NCBI GenBank assembly: GCA_023819375.1 | Contig: JAMWDI010000003.1 | Location: 186,001-250,000, forward strand | DNA from: Candidatus Omnitrophota bacterium | GTDB lineage: Bacteria; Ratteibacteria; UBA8468; B48-G9; JAFGKM01 | Reading direction: 5' to 3' | Length of the DNA stretch: 64,000 nt | Shown: positions 1 through 8,587 of the stretch, piece after piece | Layout: every line of letters begins with the position of its first letter | How positions within the stretch are numbered: position 1 is the stretch's first letter | Notes under the pieces: generated by a model | Told to the model about the DNA's origin: nothing | Databases searched by the model: none | What the model saw: only the letters and a program-made list of their open reading frames with translations | Made by a program: the position numbers and the translations under genes

Positions 1-312
1 ATAATAAAAACCTCGATAAAAAACTGGATTGGAATTGAAGAAATAGAAGAAAAACTTTATTCTCTTATAATGGAAGGTTTTGGGGAGATGAAAGGAGACG
101 AATTATTTTTGAATTTGAGGCAAGAAAAGAAAATCAATACGGCCGGATTCTATATAGAAGAAGCACTTAAAGAAATAGAAAATGAGAATATGCTTGAACT
201 TGTAGCAGAAAATTTAAAAAATTGTTTGAATGAAATTGATGAATTAATAGGGAATAAATATAGTGAAGAGATTTTAAATGAGATATTTTCAAATTTTTGT
301 ATAGGTAAATAA
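1..312 (+). CDS. mnmE: MnmE (TrmE) tRNA-modification GTPase, C-terminal end
   Basis: This is the 3' end of a gene that begins before the window. Frame 1 is open from base 1, so the ATG at 70 in the ORF track is internal. MnmE works with MnmG to place the carboxymethylaminomethyl group on wobble uridine U34 of certain tRNAs. The recognisable parts are an N-x-RQ stretch (LNLRQEKK), the helical domain that follows, and the family's diagnostic terminus FCIGK, whose cysteine is needed for modification. About 104 residues are visible; the formyl-tetrahydrofolate-binding and most GTPase motifs lie outside. It converges on dcd, with only 3 bases between the two stop codons. Confidence 0.9.
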   Translation: MIKTSIKNWIGIEEIEEKLYSLIMEGFGEMKGDELFLNLRQEKKINTAGFYIEEALKEIENENMLELVAENLKNCLNEIDELIGNKYSEEILNEIFSNFCIGK

Positions 313-315
313 TTT

Positions 316-849
316 TTATTTTGGTAACTGAATTCCTCTTGCTTTGTTGTATTTTCCTGATATGTCTTTATAAGATTTTTCACAGATTTCTTCTGAAGAA
401 AGAAATATGACCTGCCCTATTCCTTCACCAGCATAGACTTCTGCAAAAACTGGAGTCAAATTTGCTATTTGAATTGTAATATATCCTTCCCATTCAGGTT
501 CAAGAGGTGTGACATTTATAACTATTCCACATCTTGCATAAGTTGATTTCCCAAAACATACACCAATTACATCTCTTGGAATTTTGAAGTATTCTATACT
601 TCTACCAAGAACAAAACTATTAGGAGGAATTCTGCATATCTTACCTTTAAATTTTTCAAAATCTTCTTTTTTTATTTTCTTTGGAGATGTTATTTCTCCT
701 TTAAATATTAAAAATTCATCAGAAAGGGTAAAATCATAACCATAGGAAGACAAACCAAAAGAAATTCCCTTTTTAATCTTTTCTGGAAAAAAGGGTTTTA
801 TCATTCCCTTTTCGGCCATCTTTTTAATCCATCTATCTGACTTAACCAT
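316..849 (-). CDS. dcd: dCTP deaminase
   Basis: The 177-residue protein converts dCTP to dUTP, or directly to dUMP in the bifunctional form, supplying the thymidylate pathway. Family landmarks are GKSTYARCGI and TPLEPEWEGY, the latter carrying the catalytic glutamate of the trimeric dCTP deaminase/dUTPase fold, and a C-terminal QLPK close to the usual end. Length is slightly under the common 180-195. The ATG at 849 gives the expected N-terminus but has no Shine-Dalgarno; its leader reads CCCCCTTAAAA. It lies 19 bases behind tRNA-Thr on the same strand and is probably co-transcribed with it. Whether the enzyme is mono- or bifunctional cannot be decided here. Confidence 0.93.
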   Translation of the reverse strand: MVKSDRWIKKMAEKGMIKPFFPEKIKKGISFGLSSYGYDFTLSDEFLIFKGEITSPKKIKKEDFEKFKGKICRIPPNSFVLGRSIEYFKIPRDVIGVCFGKSTYARCGIVINVTPLEPEWEGYITIQIANLTPVFAEVYAGEGIGQVIFLSSEEICEKSYKDISGKYNKARGIQLPK

Positions 850-868
850 TTTTAAGGGGGAAATTGAA

Positions 869-940
869 AGCCACCTCGGGGATTTGAACCCCGGACCTGA
901 GCATTACAAGTGCCCTGCTCTACCGCTGAGCTAAGGTGGC
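869..940 (-). tRNA. tRNA-Thr (anticodon TGT)
   Basis: On the minus strand the gene folds into a full cloverleaf: acceptor GCCACCT/AGGTGGC, D-stem GCTC/GAGC, anticodon loop CTTGTAA with TGT at its centre, T-arm CGGGG-TTCAAAT-CCCCG and discriminator T. No CCA is encoded. It reads ACA codons. A consensus promoter lies just upstream and dcd follows 19 bases downstream. Confidence 0.95.
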
Positions 941-952
941 TTCCTTTTAAAT

Positions 953-982
953 ATTATAGTAAAAATTGAATATTTCTGTCAA
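953..982 (-). promoter_or_regulatory. Sigma70-type promoter for tRNA-Thr(TGT)-dcd
   Basis: Minus strand: TTGACA, an 18-base spacer, then TATAAT. Both hexamers match consensus exactly. The -10 ends 12 bases before the mature 5' end of tRNA-Thr, so the primary transcript begins only a few bases upstream of the tRNA. Confidence 0.8.
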
Positions 983-1019
983 TAAATTATGATAAAATTA
1001 AAGAAAAAGGAGGATAAAG

Positions 1020-1256
1020 ATGGAAGAAATAAAAGAAATAAAATTAAAAATTGATGGATATACTAAGTTTCTTCTTACTTTAATTGCTATTGCTTTATGG
1101 GGCTTACTTATCAATTTTATATGTAGTTATCAAATTGCTAAAGCAGCTCCGGAGACAATAAATGTGAACATTGAGAAAGTTGGAGGGAGAAGTCTTCCAA
1201 CAGGTAGAATAGATGGGCTTTTGAGAGATGTTATTCCTGTAAAAATAACAAATTGA
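1020..1256 (+). CDS. Small single-pass membrane protein of unknown function
   Basis: This 78-residue protein is preceded by a strong AGGAGG site and a well-placed ATG. After a short charged N-terminus (KEIKLKIDGY) comes one hydrophobic segment at about residues 17-37 (FLLTLIAIALWGLLINF). A polar tail follows, containing INVNIEKVGG and ending PVKITN. The layout suggests an inner-membrane anchor with a periplasmic beta-like tail. Similar short proteins occur in several phyla, but I know of no assigned function. Codon use matches the neighbours and it stands alone upstream of the cstA-like gene. Confidence 0.6.
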   Translation: MEEIKEIKLKIDGYTKFLLTLIAIALWGLLINFICSYQIAKAAPETINVNIEKVGGRSLPTGRIDGLLRDVIPVKITN

Positions 1257-1272
1257 AATAAATTTTAGAGAA

Positions 1273-1299
1273 TTGACTGGATTCTAAAAAGATTATAAA
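1273..1299 (+). promoter_or_regulatory. Possible promoter before the cstA-like gene
   Basis: TTGACT is followed after 15 bases by TATAAA, in the gap between the small membrane protein and the transporter. The spacer is shorter than ideal, so this is tentative; transcription could also come from the upstream gene. Confidence 0.3.
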
Positions 1300-1326
1300 T
1301 TATATTTTTAAAAAGAAGGAGTTTAA

Positions 1327-2964
1327 ATGAATTCTTTATTTGTTGCAGGAATTGCTTTATTTTCCTTCTTATTTTTCTATGTTGTTTATGGAAAATACCT
1401 TGAAAAATTATGGGAGATTGATGAAAATAGAAAAACACCTGCTTGGGTAAAAACAGATGGGGTAGATTATCTTCCTGCAAAACACTATCTTATCCTTTTT
1501 GGCCACCATTTTGCTTCAATTGCTGGTGCAGGCCCAATTTTAGGACCTGTTATTGCTGTATGTTTATGGGGATGGGGACCTGCTTTTTTATGGATAGTGC
1601 TTGGTTCAATTTTTCTTGGTGGAGTTCATGATTTTTCTTCTCTTGTTTTAAGTGTAAGAAATGAAGGGCAAACAATAGGAGAATTAACAAAAAGAATTTT
1701 AGGAGAAAAAAGTAAAGTCTTATTTTCTTTATTTTTATGGTTTTCCTTAAGCCTTGTCATTGCTGTTTTTTCAGCAGTAACTGCTAAAACATTCATTGAA
1801 GAACCTGAAATTGTTTTACCAACTTTTTTTCTTATTATTAATGCAATAATTTTTGGTTATCTTGTTTATAAAAAAAATCTACCATTTTTACTTGTAACAA
1901 TTTTCTGCCTTTTTTTGCTTTTCGTGTTTTTCCTTTTTGGTAAAGAAGTTCCTGTAGTTTTAAAATTCAAATCAGGAATCAAAATCTGGATAAGTATTCT
2001 TTTAATTTATTCCTATGTTGCCAGTGTTTTACCGGTTAACTTACTTTTGCAACCAAGAGATTATCTTTCTTCCTTTATTCTTTTTTTTGGAATCTTTCTT
2101 GGATATCTTGGACTTTTAACTTCTCATCCCAAAATAAATGCTCCATTTTATATTTCCTTTAGGTCAGAAACAGGGTTTTTATGGCCTATTATGTTTGTCA
2201 TTATTGCTTGTGGTGCTATAAGTGGCTTTCACGGACTTGTTTCAAGTGGAACAACTTCAAAACAAATTGCAAATGAGAGAGATATAAAAAAAATCGGTTA
2301 TGGGGCAATGTTAACAGAAGGATTTCTATCAATTCTTGCTTTATTATGTGTTTCAGCAGGGCTTTTTTGGTGTTCTCAGAATTACGAGTTAAATTATCCA
2401 GATTTAATGAAAAAAGGCGATTGGATTGGAACTTTTGCGAGAGGTTATGGACAAATCTTAAAAAGATTATTCAATCCTGAAATTGGTAAACTTTTTGCAA
2501 TTATAATGATTAATAGTTTTGTCTTAACCACCCTTGATACAGCAACAAGAATATCAAGATATATAACGGAGGAACTTTTTGGAGAAGCATTTAAAATTAA
2601 ATTTTTGAAAAATAGATTTATCGCAACACTCTTTGTTATACTTTTTGCAGGCTATCTGGCTTTTGGAAATTGGCAAAAAATCTGGCCTGTTTTTGGTGCC
2701 TCAAATCAACTTGTTGCCGGAATTACTTTATTTATATGTGCAACCTATCTTATTATTAAAGGAAAAAATTCAATCTCTGTTATGATCCCGACCATTATTA
2801 TGTTTTTGACAACAATAACTGCTTTGACTATTCAAATGAAAAATTTTTATATTAAAAAACAGTTTTTACTTGGAAACATAAGTTTAATTTTGATAATTTT
2901 ATCTTTTTTCATGATTAATGAAGGAGTGAGAATCTTATTTTCGCTAACTGAAAAAAGGAGATAA
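1327..2964 (+). CDS. CstA-family carbon-starvation transporter
   Basis: A 545-residue polytopic membrane protein of the CstA/BtsT family, whose studied members import peptides or pyruvate by proton symport. The N-terminal signature GHHFASIAGAGPILGP lies at about residues 59-74, followed by GWGPAFLWIVLGSIFLGGVHD. Later landmarks are CGAISGFHGLVSSGTTSKQ and the ATRISRYI segment near residue 415. Roughly 14-16 hydrophobic helices alternate with short loops. It is shorter than the E. coli proteins (about 700 residues), like many CstA proteins of anaerobes. A GAAGGAG site precedes the ATG, and transketolase follows 2 bases after the stop, so the two form one unit. The substrate cannot be read from sequence; pyruvate or peptides are the best guesses. 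Confidence 0.88.
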   Translation: MNSLFVAGIALFSFLFFYVVYGKYLEKLWEIDENRKTPAWVKTDGVDYLPAKHYLILFGHHFASIAGAGPILGPVIAVCLWGWGPAFLWIVLGSIFLGGVHDFSSLVLSVRNEGQTIGELTKRILGEKSKVLFSLFLWFSLSLVIAVFSAVTAKTFIEEPEIVLPTFFLIINAIIFGYLVYKKNLPFLLVTIFCLFLLFVFFLFGKEVPVVLKFKSGIKIWISILLIYSYVASVLPVNLLLQPRDYLSSFILFFGIFLGYLGLLTSHPKINAPFYISFRSETGFLWPIMFVIIACGAISGFHGLVSSGTTSKQIANERDIKKIGYGAMLTEGFLSILALLCVSAGLFWCSQNYELNYPDLMKKGDWIGTFARGYGQILKRLFNPEIGKLFAIIMINSFVLTTLDTATRISRYITEELFGEAFKIKFLKNRFIATLFVILFAGYLAFGNWQKIWPVFGASNQLVAGITLFICATYLIIKGKNSISVMIPTIIMFLTTITALTIQMKNFYIKKQFLLGNISLILIILSFFMINEGVRILFSLTEKRR

Positions 2965-2966
2965 AA

Positions 2967-4877
2967 ATGGGATTTGAAAAAGAAAAATTGACTTTTGATG
3001 AGATAAAAAAACTTGAAAATTTGAGAAAAGAATGTATAAGAGATATTTTAACAATGACAACTCTTGCAAATTCAGGTCATCCTGGAGGAGCAATTTCTTC
3101 TCTTGATATTTATCTTGTTATTTTTTCATATGCCAATGTTTCTCCCTCAAAATTAGATGATCCAGAAAGAGATAAAATTATTATAAGCCATGGACATACA
3201 TCAGCAGGTGTTTATTCAGTTCTTGGAAGACTTGGATTTTTTGATATAGAAATGGCAATAAGTACTTTTAGAAAAGCAGGAAGTATTTTTGATGGTCACA
3301 TTGTAAGAAAGGTTCCTGGTATTGAATGGGGAACCGGTAATTTAGGGCAGGGTCTTTCTGCTGGTTGTGGCTTTGCACTTGGAGATAAATTACATAACAG
3401 AAATTCATATACTTTTGTTCTAATGAGTGACGGAGAACAGACAAAAGGACAGGTTAGTGAAGCAAGAAGATTTGCTGTTAAATATAGATTGAATAAGTTA
3501 AAAGTTATCATTGATTATAATAGATTGCAGATAAGTGGAAAAATAGATGATGTAATGCCATGCAGAATAAAAGAAAATTATCTTGCAGATGGATGGGAAG
3601 TTTTAGAATGTGATGGACATAATTTTTCAGAAATATATGAAAATTTAAGAAGAGCAATATTGATTGATAAACCAGTTTGTATAATTGCTCATACTGTTAT
3701 GGGAAAAGGGATTTCTTTCATGGAAAATCAGCATAAATATCATGGTAAACCTTTAAGTGAAGAAGAATATAAAAAAGCAATGGAAGAACTTGGACTTGAA
3801 CCAGTTCTTGAAAAATATAAAGAGTTAAGAAAAAAAGATTGGACATATCCAGAAAGAAAATTTTGTTTTTCTCCTAAAATAAATAAAGGGAAACCAATAT
3901 TGTATAAAAAAGAAGAAAAGATAGATAATAGAACTGCTTATGGGAATGCTCTTGTTGATCTTGCAAGAGAAAATAAAGAGAATAAAGAATATCCTATTAT
4001 TGTTTTTGACTGTGATCTTGCAACAAGTGTTAAAACTGATTTGTTTGAAAAAGAATTTCCAGAAAGATTTTTTCAAGTTGGTATTCAGGAACATAATGCT
4101 GCAACAATAAGCGGAGCAATTTCAACAGATAAATTTATTACTTTCTTTTCTGATTTTGGTGTTTTTGGTATTGATGAAACATATAACCAGCAAAGACTTA
4201 ATGACCAGAATTTTACAAATTTAAAACTTGTTTGTACACATCTTGGTCTTGATGTAGGAGAAGATGGTAAGACACATCAATGTATTGATTATATCGGGAT
4301 TTTACGAAACCTGTATGGATTTAAAATTATAATACCAGCAGATCCAAATCAAACAGATAGAGTTATAAGATATATTATTGATAAAGAAGGGAATTGGTTT
4401 GTTGGAATGGGAAGAAGCCGGGTTCCTGTAATTTTAAAAGAAAATGGAGATATCTTTTTTGATGAGAATTATAAATTTGAATATGGAAAAGCAGATATTA
4501 TACGAGAAGGGAAAGAAGGATATATTTTGACTTATGGATGTATGGTTTATAGAGCAATTAAAATATATGAAGAACTTAAAAAAGATGGCATAAGCATAGG
4601 TGTAATGAATATTAGTTCTCCAACAGTCATAGATGAAGAAAAAATTGAAATAGCCATTAATACAGGGCTTATTATTACCTATGAAGACCATCATATTGAA
4701 ACAGGTCTTTCTTCAACTATAGCACTTTATCTTGCCGAAAGAAATAAAAATGTAAAATTTTTAAGGTTTGGTATTAAAAATTATGGCGCTTCAGGAACTC
4801 CAGATGAATTATTTAAAAAAGAAGGACTTGATCCAGAAAATTTAATTCAGAGAATTAAAGAAACTCTTAAAAAATAA
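2967..4877 (+). CDS. tkt: Transketolase, full-length
   Basis: A 636-residue thiamine-diphosphate enzyme that moves two-carbon ketol units between sugar phosphates in the non-oxidative pentose phosphate pathway. Visible landmarks are NSGHPGGAISSLD (His near residue 34), SHGHTSAGVYS, GTGNLGQGLSAG, the ThDP/Mg motif SDGEQTKGQ, and, in the pyrimidine-binding half, the FQVGIQEHNAA segment with its conserved glutamate. All three domains are in one polypeptide, whereas many anaerobes split the enzyme. It is slightly short compared with the 660-residue proteobacterial form. The start is supported by AAAGGAGATAAAA. It immediately follows the cstA-like gene. Confidence 0.93.
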   Translation: MGFEKEKLTFDEIKKLENLRKECIRDILTMTTLANSGHPGGAISSLDIYLVIFSYANVSPSKLDDPERDKIIISHGHTSAGVYSVLGRLGFFDIEMAISTFRKAGSIFDGHIVRKVPGIEWGTGNLGQGLSAGCGFALGDKLHNRNSYTFVLMSDGEQTKGQVSEARRFAVKYRLNKLKVIIDYNRLQISGKIDDVMPCRIKENYLADGWEVLECDGHNFSEIYENLRRAILIDKPVCIIAHTVMGKGISFMENQHKYHGKPLSEEEYKKAMEELGLEPVLEKYKELRKKDWTYPERKFCFSPKINKGKPILYKKEEKIDNRTAYGNALVDLARENKENKEYPIIVFDCDLATSVKTDLFEKEFPERFFQVGIQEHNAATISGAISTDKFITFFSDFGVFGIDETYNQQRLNDQNFTNLKLVCTHLGLDVGEDGKTHQCIDYIGILRNLYGFKIIIPADPNQTDRVIRYIIDKEGNWFVGMGRSRVPVILKENGDIFFDENYKFEYGKADIIREGKEGYILTYGCMVYRAIKIYEELKKDGISIGVMNISSPTVIDEEKIEIAINTGLIITYEDHHIETGLSSTIALYLAERNKNVKFLRFGIKNYGASGTPDELFKKEGLDPENLIQRIKETLKK

Positions 4878-4917
4878 TTTTAAATCCCAAAATAAAAATT
4901 CAAAATATAAAATTTAT

Positions 4918-4946
4918 TTGACAAAAAAAACAAAAAGTTTTAAAAT
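4918..4946 (+). promoter_or_regulatory. Promoter of the first GntR/LacI-type regulator and glycan cluster
   Basis: TTGACA, a 17-base A-rich spacer, then TAAAAT, ending 20 bases before the regulator's ATG. This would place the start site roughly 13 bases upstream of the start codon, giving a very short leader. Confidence 0.7.
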
Positions 4947-4966
4947 AAATATAAAGTAATATAAAA

Positions 4967-6022
4967 ATGAAAATAAAATACATAGCAATTCAAGATTATA
5001 TCCAGAAACTGATAGAAAAAGGAAAGCATGGAGATATTCTTCCATCTGAGAAAGAATTATCTAAAAAATTTAATGTTTCTCATATGACTGTGAGAAGAGT
5101 TTATGAATATTTTGAGAAAGAAGGGCGTGTATATAGAAAAAAAGGTAAAGGCACGTTTATAAGAAAAATAAATTTCAGGAAGGATGATTTACATTTTTCC
5201 TTTTTAATCCCGCACTATATGGATTACCAAAAAAATCCATTTTACATAGAAATATTTAAAGGAATTTTAGAGAAGGCTTCTTTATTTAATATAAAATTAC
5301 ATCTTTTTAATTTTACAGAAGATTATTTTTCAATTTTGAAAGAATTGGAGAGAAATAAATGTGATGTGATAATTAGTTTTATACCTGAAAAAAGGCATTA
5401 TAAATTTCTTGAAGAGTTGTCAGATAGAGGCTATATAGTTTTTGCAATAAACAGAATTATAAAAAATTACAACATAAATTATATTTCAGCAGACCATGTA
5501 AACGATGCATATAAATTGACAAAAAATTTAATTGAGAGAAATAAAAGAAAAGTAGGATTTATAGGACTCTGGGAAGGCCATGAATTTTCAAGATATAGAT
5601 TTGAAGGTTATAAAAAGGCACTGCAAGAAGAAAAAATAAAGATAAATAATAATTTGGTTATTCATTTGCCCTTTTTATTTCCAATTGAAATATTAATCCC
5701 TGAAAAAACGATAGAGTTAATTATAAAAAGAAATATAGATGCTATTATCTGCACAGGAGGTTCATTTCTTCCTTACATTTTGAAAGGAATAAAAGATATA
5801 GGGGCAAAAATACCAGATGATATAGAGATTGCGACATTTGATAAAGTTCAAGAAGATATAGAAGAAAAAGAAGTAATTCATGAAGTTATACAGCCACTTA
5901 AAAAAATTGGTGAATTGACAATTGAAAACGCTTTAAAAGTATTAAAAGGAGAAAAAGGGAAAATTGAAATATTAATACCTTCTGAAATAGTTATGAAAGA
6001 ATTTGAAACAGTGAAGATATAA
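4967..6022 (+). CDS. GntR-type winged-helix regulator with LacI-like sugar-binding domain
   Basis: 351 residues. Residues 1-68 form a GntR winged helix (LPSEKELSKKFNVSHMTVRRVYEYFEKEG, ending in the wing KKGKGTFI). The remainder is a type-1 periplasmic-binding-protein fold of the LacI/GalR kind, including VGFIGLWEGHEFSRYRFEGY and the DAIICTGG segment. This combination resembles the arabinose repressor AraR, in which sugar binding releases operator DNA. Standing directly before the secreted glycan cluster, it is probably the local sugar-responsive repressor; its ligand is unknown. No clear Shine-Dalgarno precedes the ATG, consistent with a short leader from the promoter at 4918. Confidence 0.85.
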   Translation: MKIKYIAIQDYIQKLIEKGKHGDILPSEKELSKKFNVSHMTVRRVYEYFEKEGRVYRKKGKGTFIRKINFRKDDLHFSFLIPHYMDYQKNPFYIEIFKGILEKASLFNIKLHLFNFTEDYFSILKELERNKCDVIISFIPEKRHYKFLEELSDRGYIVFAINRIIKNYNINYISADHVNDAYKLTKNLIERNKRKVGFIGLWEGHEFSRYRFEGYKKALQEEKIKINNNLVIHLPFLFPIEILIPEKTIELIIKRNIDAIICTGGSFLPYILKGIKDIGAKIPDDIEIATFDKVQEDIEEKEVIHEVIQPLKKIGELTIENALKVLKGEKGKIEILIPSEIVMKEFETVKI

Positions 6023-6066
6023 AAAATGAAAAAAAATATTCTAATAAATAAAAAGGAGGTGATAAT

Positions 6067-6825
6067 ATGAAAAAGAAAGGATTTACATTAATAGAATTGC
6101 TTGTTGTAGTAGCAATAATTGCAATTTTGGCTGCTATGCTTTTGCCTGCATTAAGCAAAGCGAGAGAAAGAGCACGTGCTTCTGTGTGTATGAATAATTT
6201 AAAGCAACTTGGACAGGCAATATTAATGTATGCTAATGATTATGATGGTAAATGGATGTGTTATCATTGGGTAACAAATGTAACAACTTATTATTGGATA
6301 TGTTTTTTAACACCGATAAGTTTTAAATCTGTACCAGCATATATTCCTGTGCCCAAAGCTAATAAACCACATGTAAGTGTTTGTCCAAGTGAATTTCCGA
6401 GAGTTTATGTTGATAGATGGAAAATATATGGAATTAATTATTCTTCTTATATAAATGTGTCTCCTGATGATACAAATGTTGTATTTTTAGGTTCTTATCC
6501 AGGATATGGAGATTATAGATGGATATACATAGGAAGAATTAAAAATCCTTCAAATTTTGTTCTTCTTGGAGATAGTTTTTATTTGTCAGCAGGTAGTCAA
6601 TATGGTTTTCAACTTAATTATAATGCAGGTGGAACAAATTATAGTGGGATACATTTTAGGCATAATGGAGTTGCCAATATATTATTTGCAGATGGTCATG
6701 TAGAAGCATGTAACCCATCAAGATTGAAAGTATGTTTTAAAGGAGGACAAACAAATACATGGCCTTATTATATTTTGGGTGTAAATTATGGACTTACAAA
6801 GGAAAGAGTACCATTTAATTTTTAA
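6067..6825 (+). CDS. Prepilin-like protein with H-x-DG C-terminal motif (DUF1559-type), copy 1
   Basis: 252 residues with a class III (type IV pilin/type II secretion) signal: KKKG, the cleavage point before F, then [19 protein letters not shown] as the hydrophobic helix with Glu at mature position 5. A basic, helical stretch [12 protein letters not shown] follows. The C-terminus has [17 protein letters not shown], the H-x-DG signature of the large pseudopilin-like families of Planctomycetes and Lentisphaerae. The start is set by AAGGAGGTGATA, an almost perfect anti-16S match. Its first 147 bases are nearly identical to those of the gene at 11258. It is probably an envelope or secretion-associated pseudopilin; the exact function of this family is not established. 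Confidence 0.85.
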   Translation: MKKKGFTLIELLVVVAIIAILAAMLLPALSKARERARASVCMNNLKQLGQAILMYANDYDGKWMCYHWVTNVTTYYWICFLTPISFKSVPAYIPVPKANKPHVSVCPSEFPRVYVDRWKIYGINYSSYINVSPDDTNVVFLGSYPGYGDYRWIYIGRIKNPSNFVLLGDSFYLSAGSQYGFQLNYNAGGTNYSGIHFRHNGVANILFADGHVEACNPSRLKVCFKGGQTNTWPYYILGVNYGLTKERVPFNF

Positions 6826-6826
6826 A

Positions 6827-8587
6827 ATGCAGAAATTAATATTATTTTTATTTTTATTTTCTTATTTTTTGTTTTCAGAAATTTTTTCTATAGATAAAAA
6901 AATTATTCATCACGGGTGGAGTTGGCTTACTCCTGAGATTTTGAGAGAAAAAATAAGAAATATTGAGAATTCAACACCCTTTTTTGATGGAGTTGTTATA
7001 AGGTTGAAAGATATACTTCCTTTTAAGAAGAAAAAAATAAATGAAGGTATTTACAAAGAAGACATAGAGAACTTAAAGAATACTGATTTTAAAATTTTTA
7101 AAGATAATTTTTTAATTGTTTTTAGTGGTGGGATTAAAGACGAAAAAGAAGAATGGGACTGGTTTAATGAAAAGGATATAGAATCTTCAGCATATAATTG
7201 GGGTTTACTTGCTAAAATTGCTAAAGAGGTAGGATGTAAAGGATTGATTTTTGATCCTGAAGTTTATTATGGAATAAAAATTTTTAATTACAATTCTTTA
7301 ATAAATAAAAATGAAAAAACTTTTGAGGAATATTATAACCAAGTGAGAAAAGCAGGAAGAAAAATAATGAGTTCAATTCAGAAAGAATATCCTAATATTG
7401 TACTTTTTTTTCTTTTTGGAAATAGTATCTTTACTGGAAATGTTTATTCAATGGATGTCAAAATTTTGTCCCAACATCCTTATGGATTATTACCTGCTTT
7501 TATAAATGGAATTTTAGATGTTATTAATCCAGAAGTTTTACTTATTGATGGGAATGAACCTTCTTATTGGTATAGAAAACCCGAAGATTTTTATACCGCT
7601 TATCACATTATTAAGGAAGGTTCTATTTTACTTGTTGCTCCTGAAAATAGGGAAAAATATAAGAGACAGGTAAGAGTGAGTTTTGGTATTTATCCTGATT
7701 TATATTACGGTTTTTATAAATCTTTTGTTGGTGGTTCTATTCCAGGGGAAATGGAAAGAGCAAAGTGGTATGAACACAATATTTATTGGGGATTAAAAGT
7801 TTGTGATGAATATATTTGGAATTATGCAGAAAAGATTGATTGGTATGGAATTCAAGAAAAGCAACCGTGGTGTAATTATGTCCCCAAAGGAGCAAAAGAT
7901 GCAATAATAAGTGCCAAGAGGAAGATACAAACTGGAAAAGAACTTGAATTTAATATATTAGAGGTTTTAAAAAATAAATTAATGATAAGAAATATGAAAG
8001 TGGAAAAAATTGATAGACAGATTGAAATAGATGGAAGACTTGAACCATTTATTATGGAGAAAATAAAAAGTCTTCCTGATTTTGTTGGGAGATTTAGTGA
8101 AGTGGAAAAGGGAATACAATGTCAAACAAAAGTTTGGTGTGGTTATGACGAAAAATATCTTTATATATGTTTTTATAATGAAGAACCATCTATCTCAGAG
8201 GTTCAAGTTTATGGTGAAGAGAGAGACGAAGATATTTGGAAAGGAGATTGTGTAGAGATTTTTATTACAAAATATAATTTTTTGTATCCTTATTATCATT
8301 TTATAGTCAACCTTTCAAATATTCAATATGATGCTATTAATATTAACGGAAATGAAGATAAAGCATGGAACGGAAAATGGGAAAGTGCTGTTTTTAAAGG
8401 AGAGAATTACTGGACAGTAGAGATAAAAATACCTTTTGCAGAGATTGGAGGGTTTATTTCTGAAAGAAGAGCCAATTTTTGCAGAGTGAGAAAAACCAAA
8501 AAGGAATCAAGTCTTGCAACGTGGTCTCAAATTATATCATGGTTTAATGAGCCTGAAAATTTTGGAATTTTAAATTTTAAAGAATGA
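6827..8587 (+). CDS. Secreted TIM-barrel-like glycosidase candidate with C-terminal CBM9-like domain
   Basis: The ORF track begins at 6788 inside the previous gene. I start at the ATG at 6827, two bases after that gene's stop, because it begins a clear signal peptide (MQKLILFLFLFSYFLFSEIFS), giving 586 residues. The central region has alternating strands and helices with acidic strand ends (LIFDPEVYYG, VLLIDGNEPSYWY) typical of a TIM-barrel glycosidase, but I cannot assign a GH family. From about residue 400 there is a CBM9/DOMON-like beta-sandwich: IDGRLEP, then WCGYDEKYLYICFYNEEP, DIWKGDCVEIFI, WTVEIKIPFAEIG. Such domains bind sugar chain ends or haem. The next gene overlaps by ATGA. Hydrolase role is inference. 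Confidence 0.65.
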   Translation: MQKLILFLFLFSYFLFSEIFSIDKKIIHHGWSWLTPEILREKIRNIENSTPFFDGVVIRLKDILPFKKKKINEGIYKEDIENLKNTDFKIFKDNFLIVFSGGIKDEKEEWDWFNEKDIESSAYNWGLLAKIAKEVGCKGLIFDPEVYYGIKIFNYNSLINKNEKTFEEYYNQVRKAGRKIMSSIQKEYPNIVLFFLFGNSIFTGNVYSMDVKILSQHPYGLLPAFINGILDVINPEVLLIDGNEPSYWYRKPEDFYTAYHIIKEGSILLVAPENREKYKRQVRVSFGIYPDLYYGFYKSFVGGSIPGEMERAKWYEHNIYWGLKVCDEYIWNYAEKIDWYGIQEKQPWCNYVPKGAKDAIISAKRKIQTGKELEFNILEVLKNKLMIRNMKVEKIDRQIEIDGRLEPFIMEKIKSLPDFVGRFSEVEKGIQCQTKVWCGYDEKYLYICFYNEEPSISEVQVYGEERDEDIWKGDCVEIFITKYNFLYPYYHFIVNLSNIQYDAININGNEDKAWNGKWESAVFKGENYWTVEIKIPFAEIGGFISERRANFCRVRKTKKESSLATWSQIISWFNEPENFGILNFKE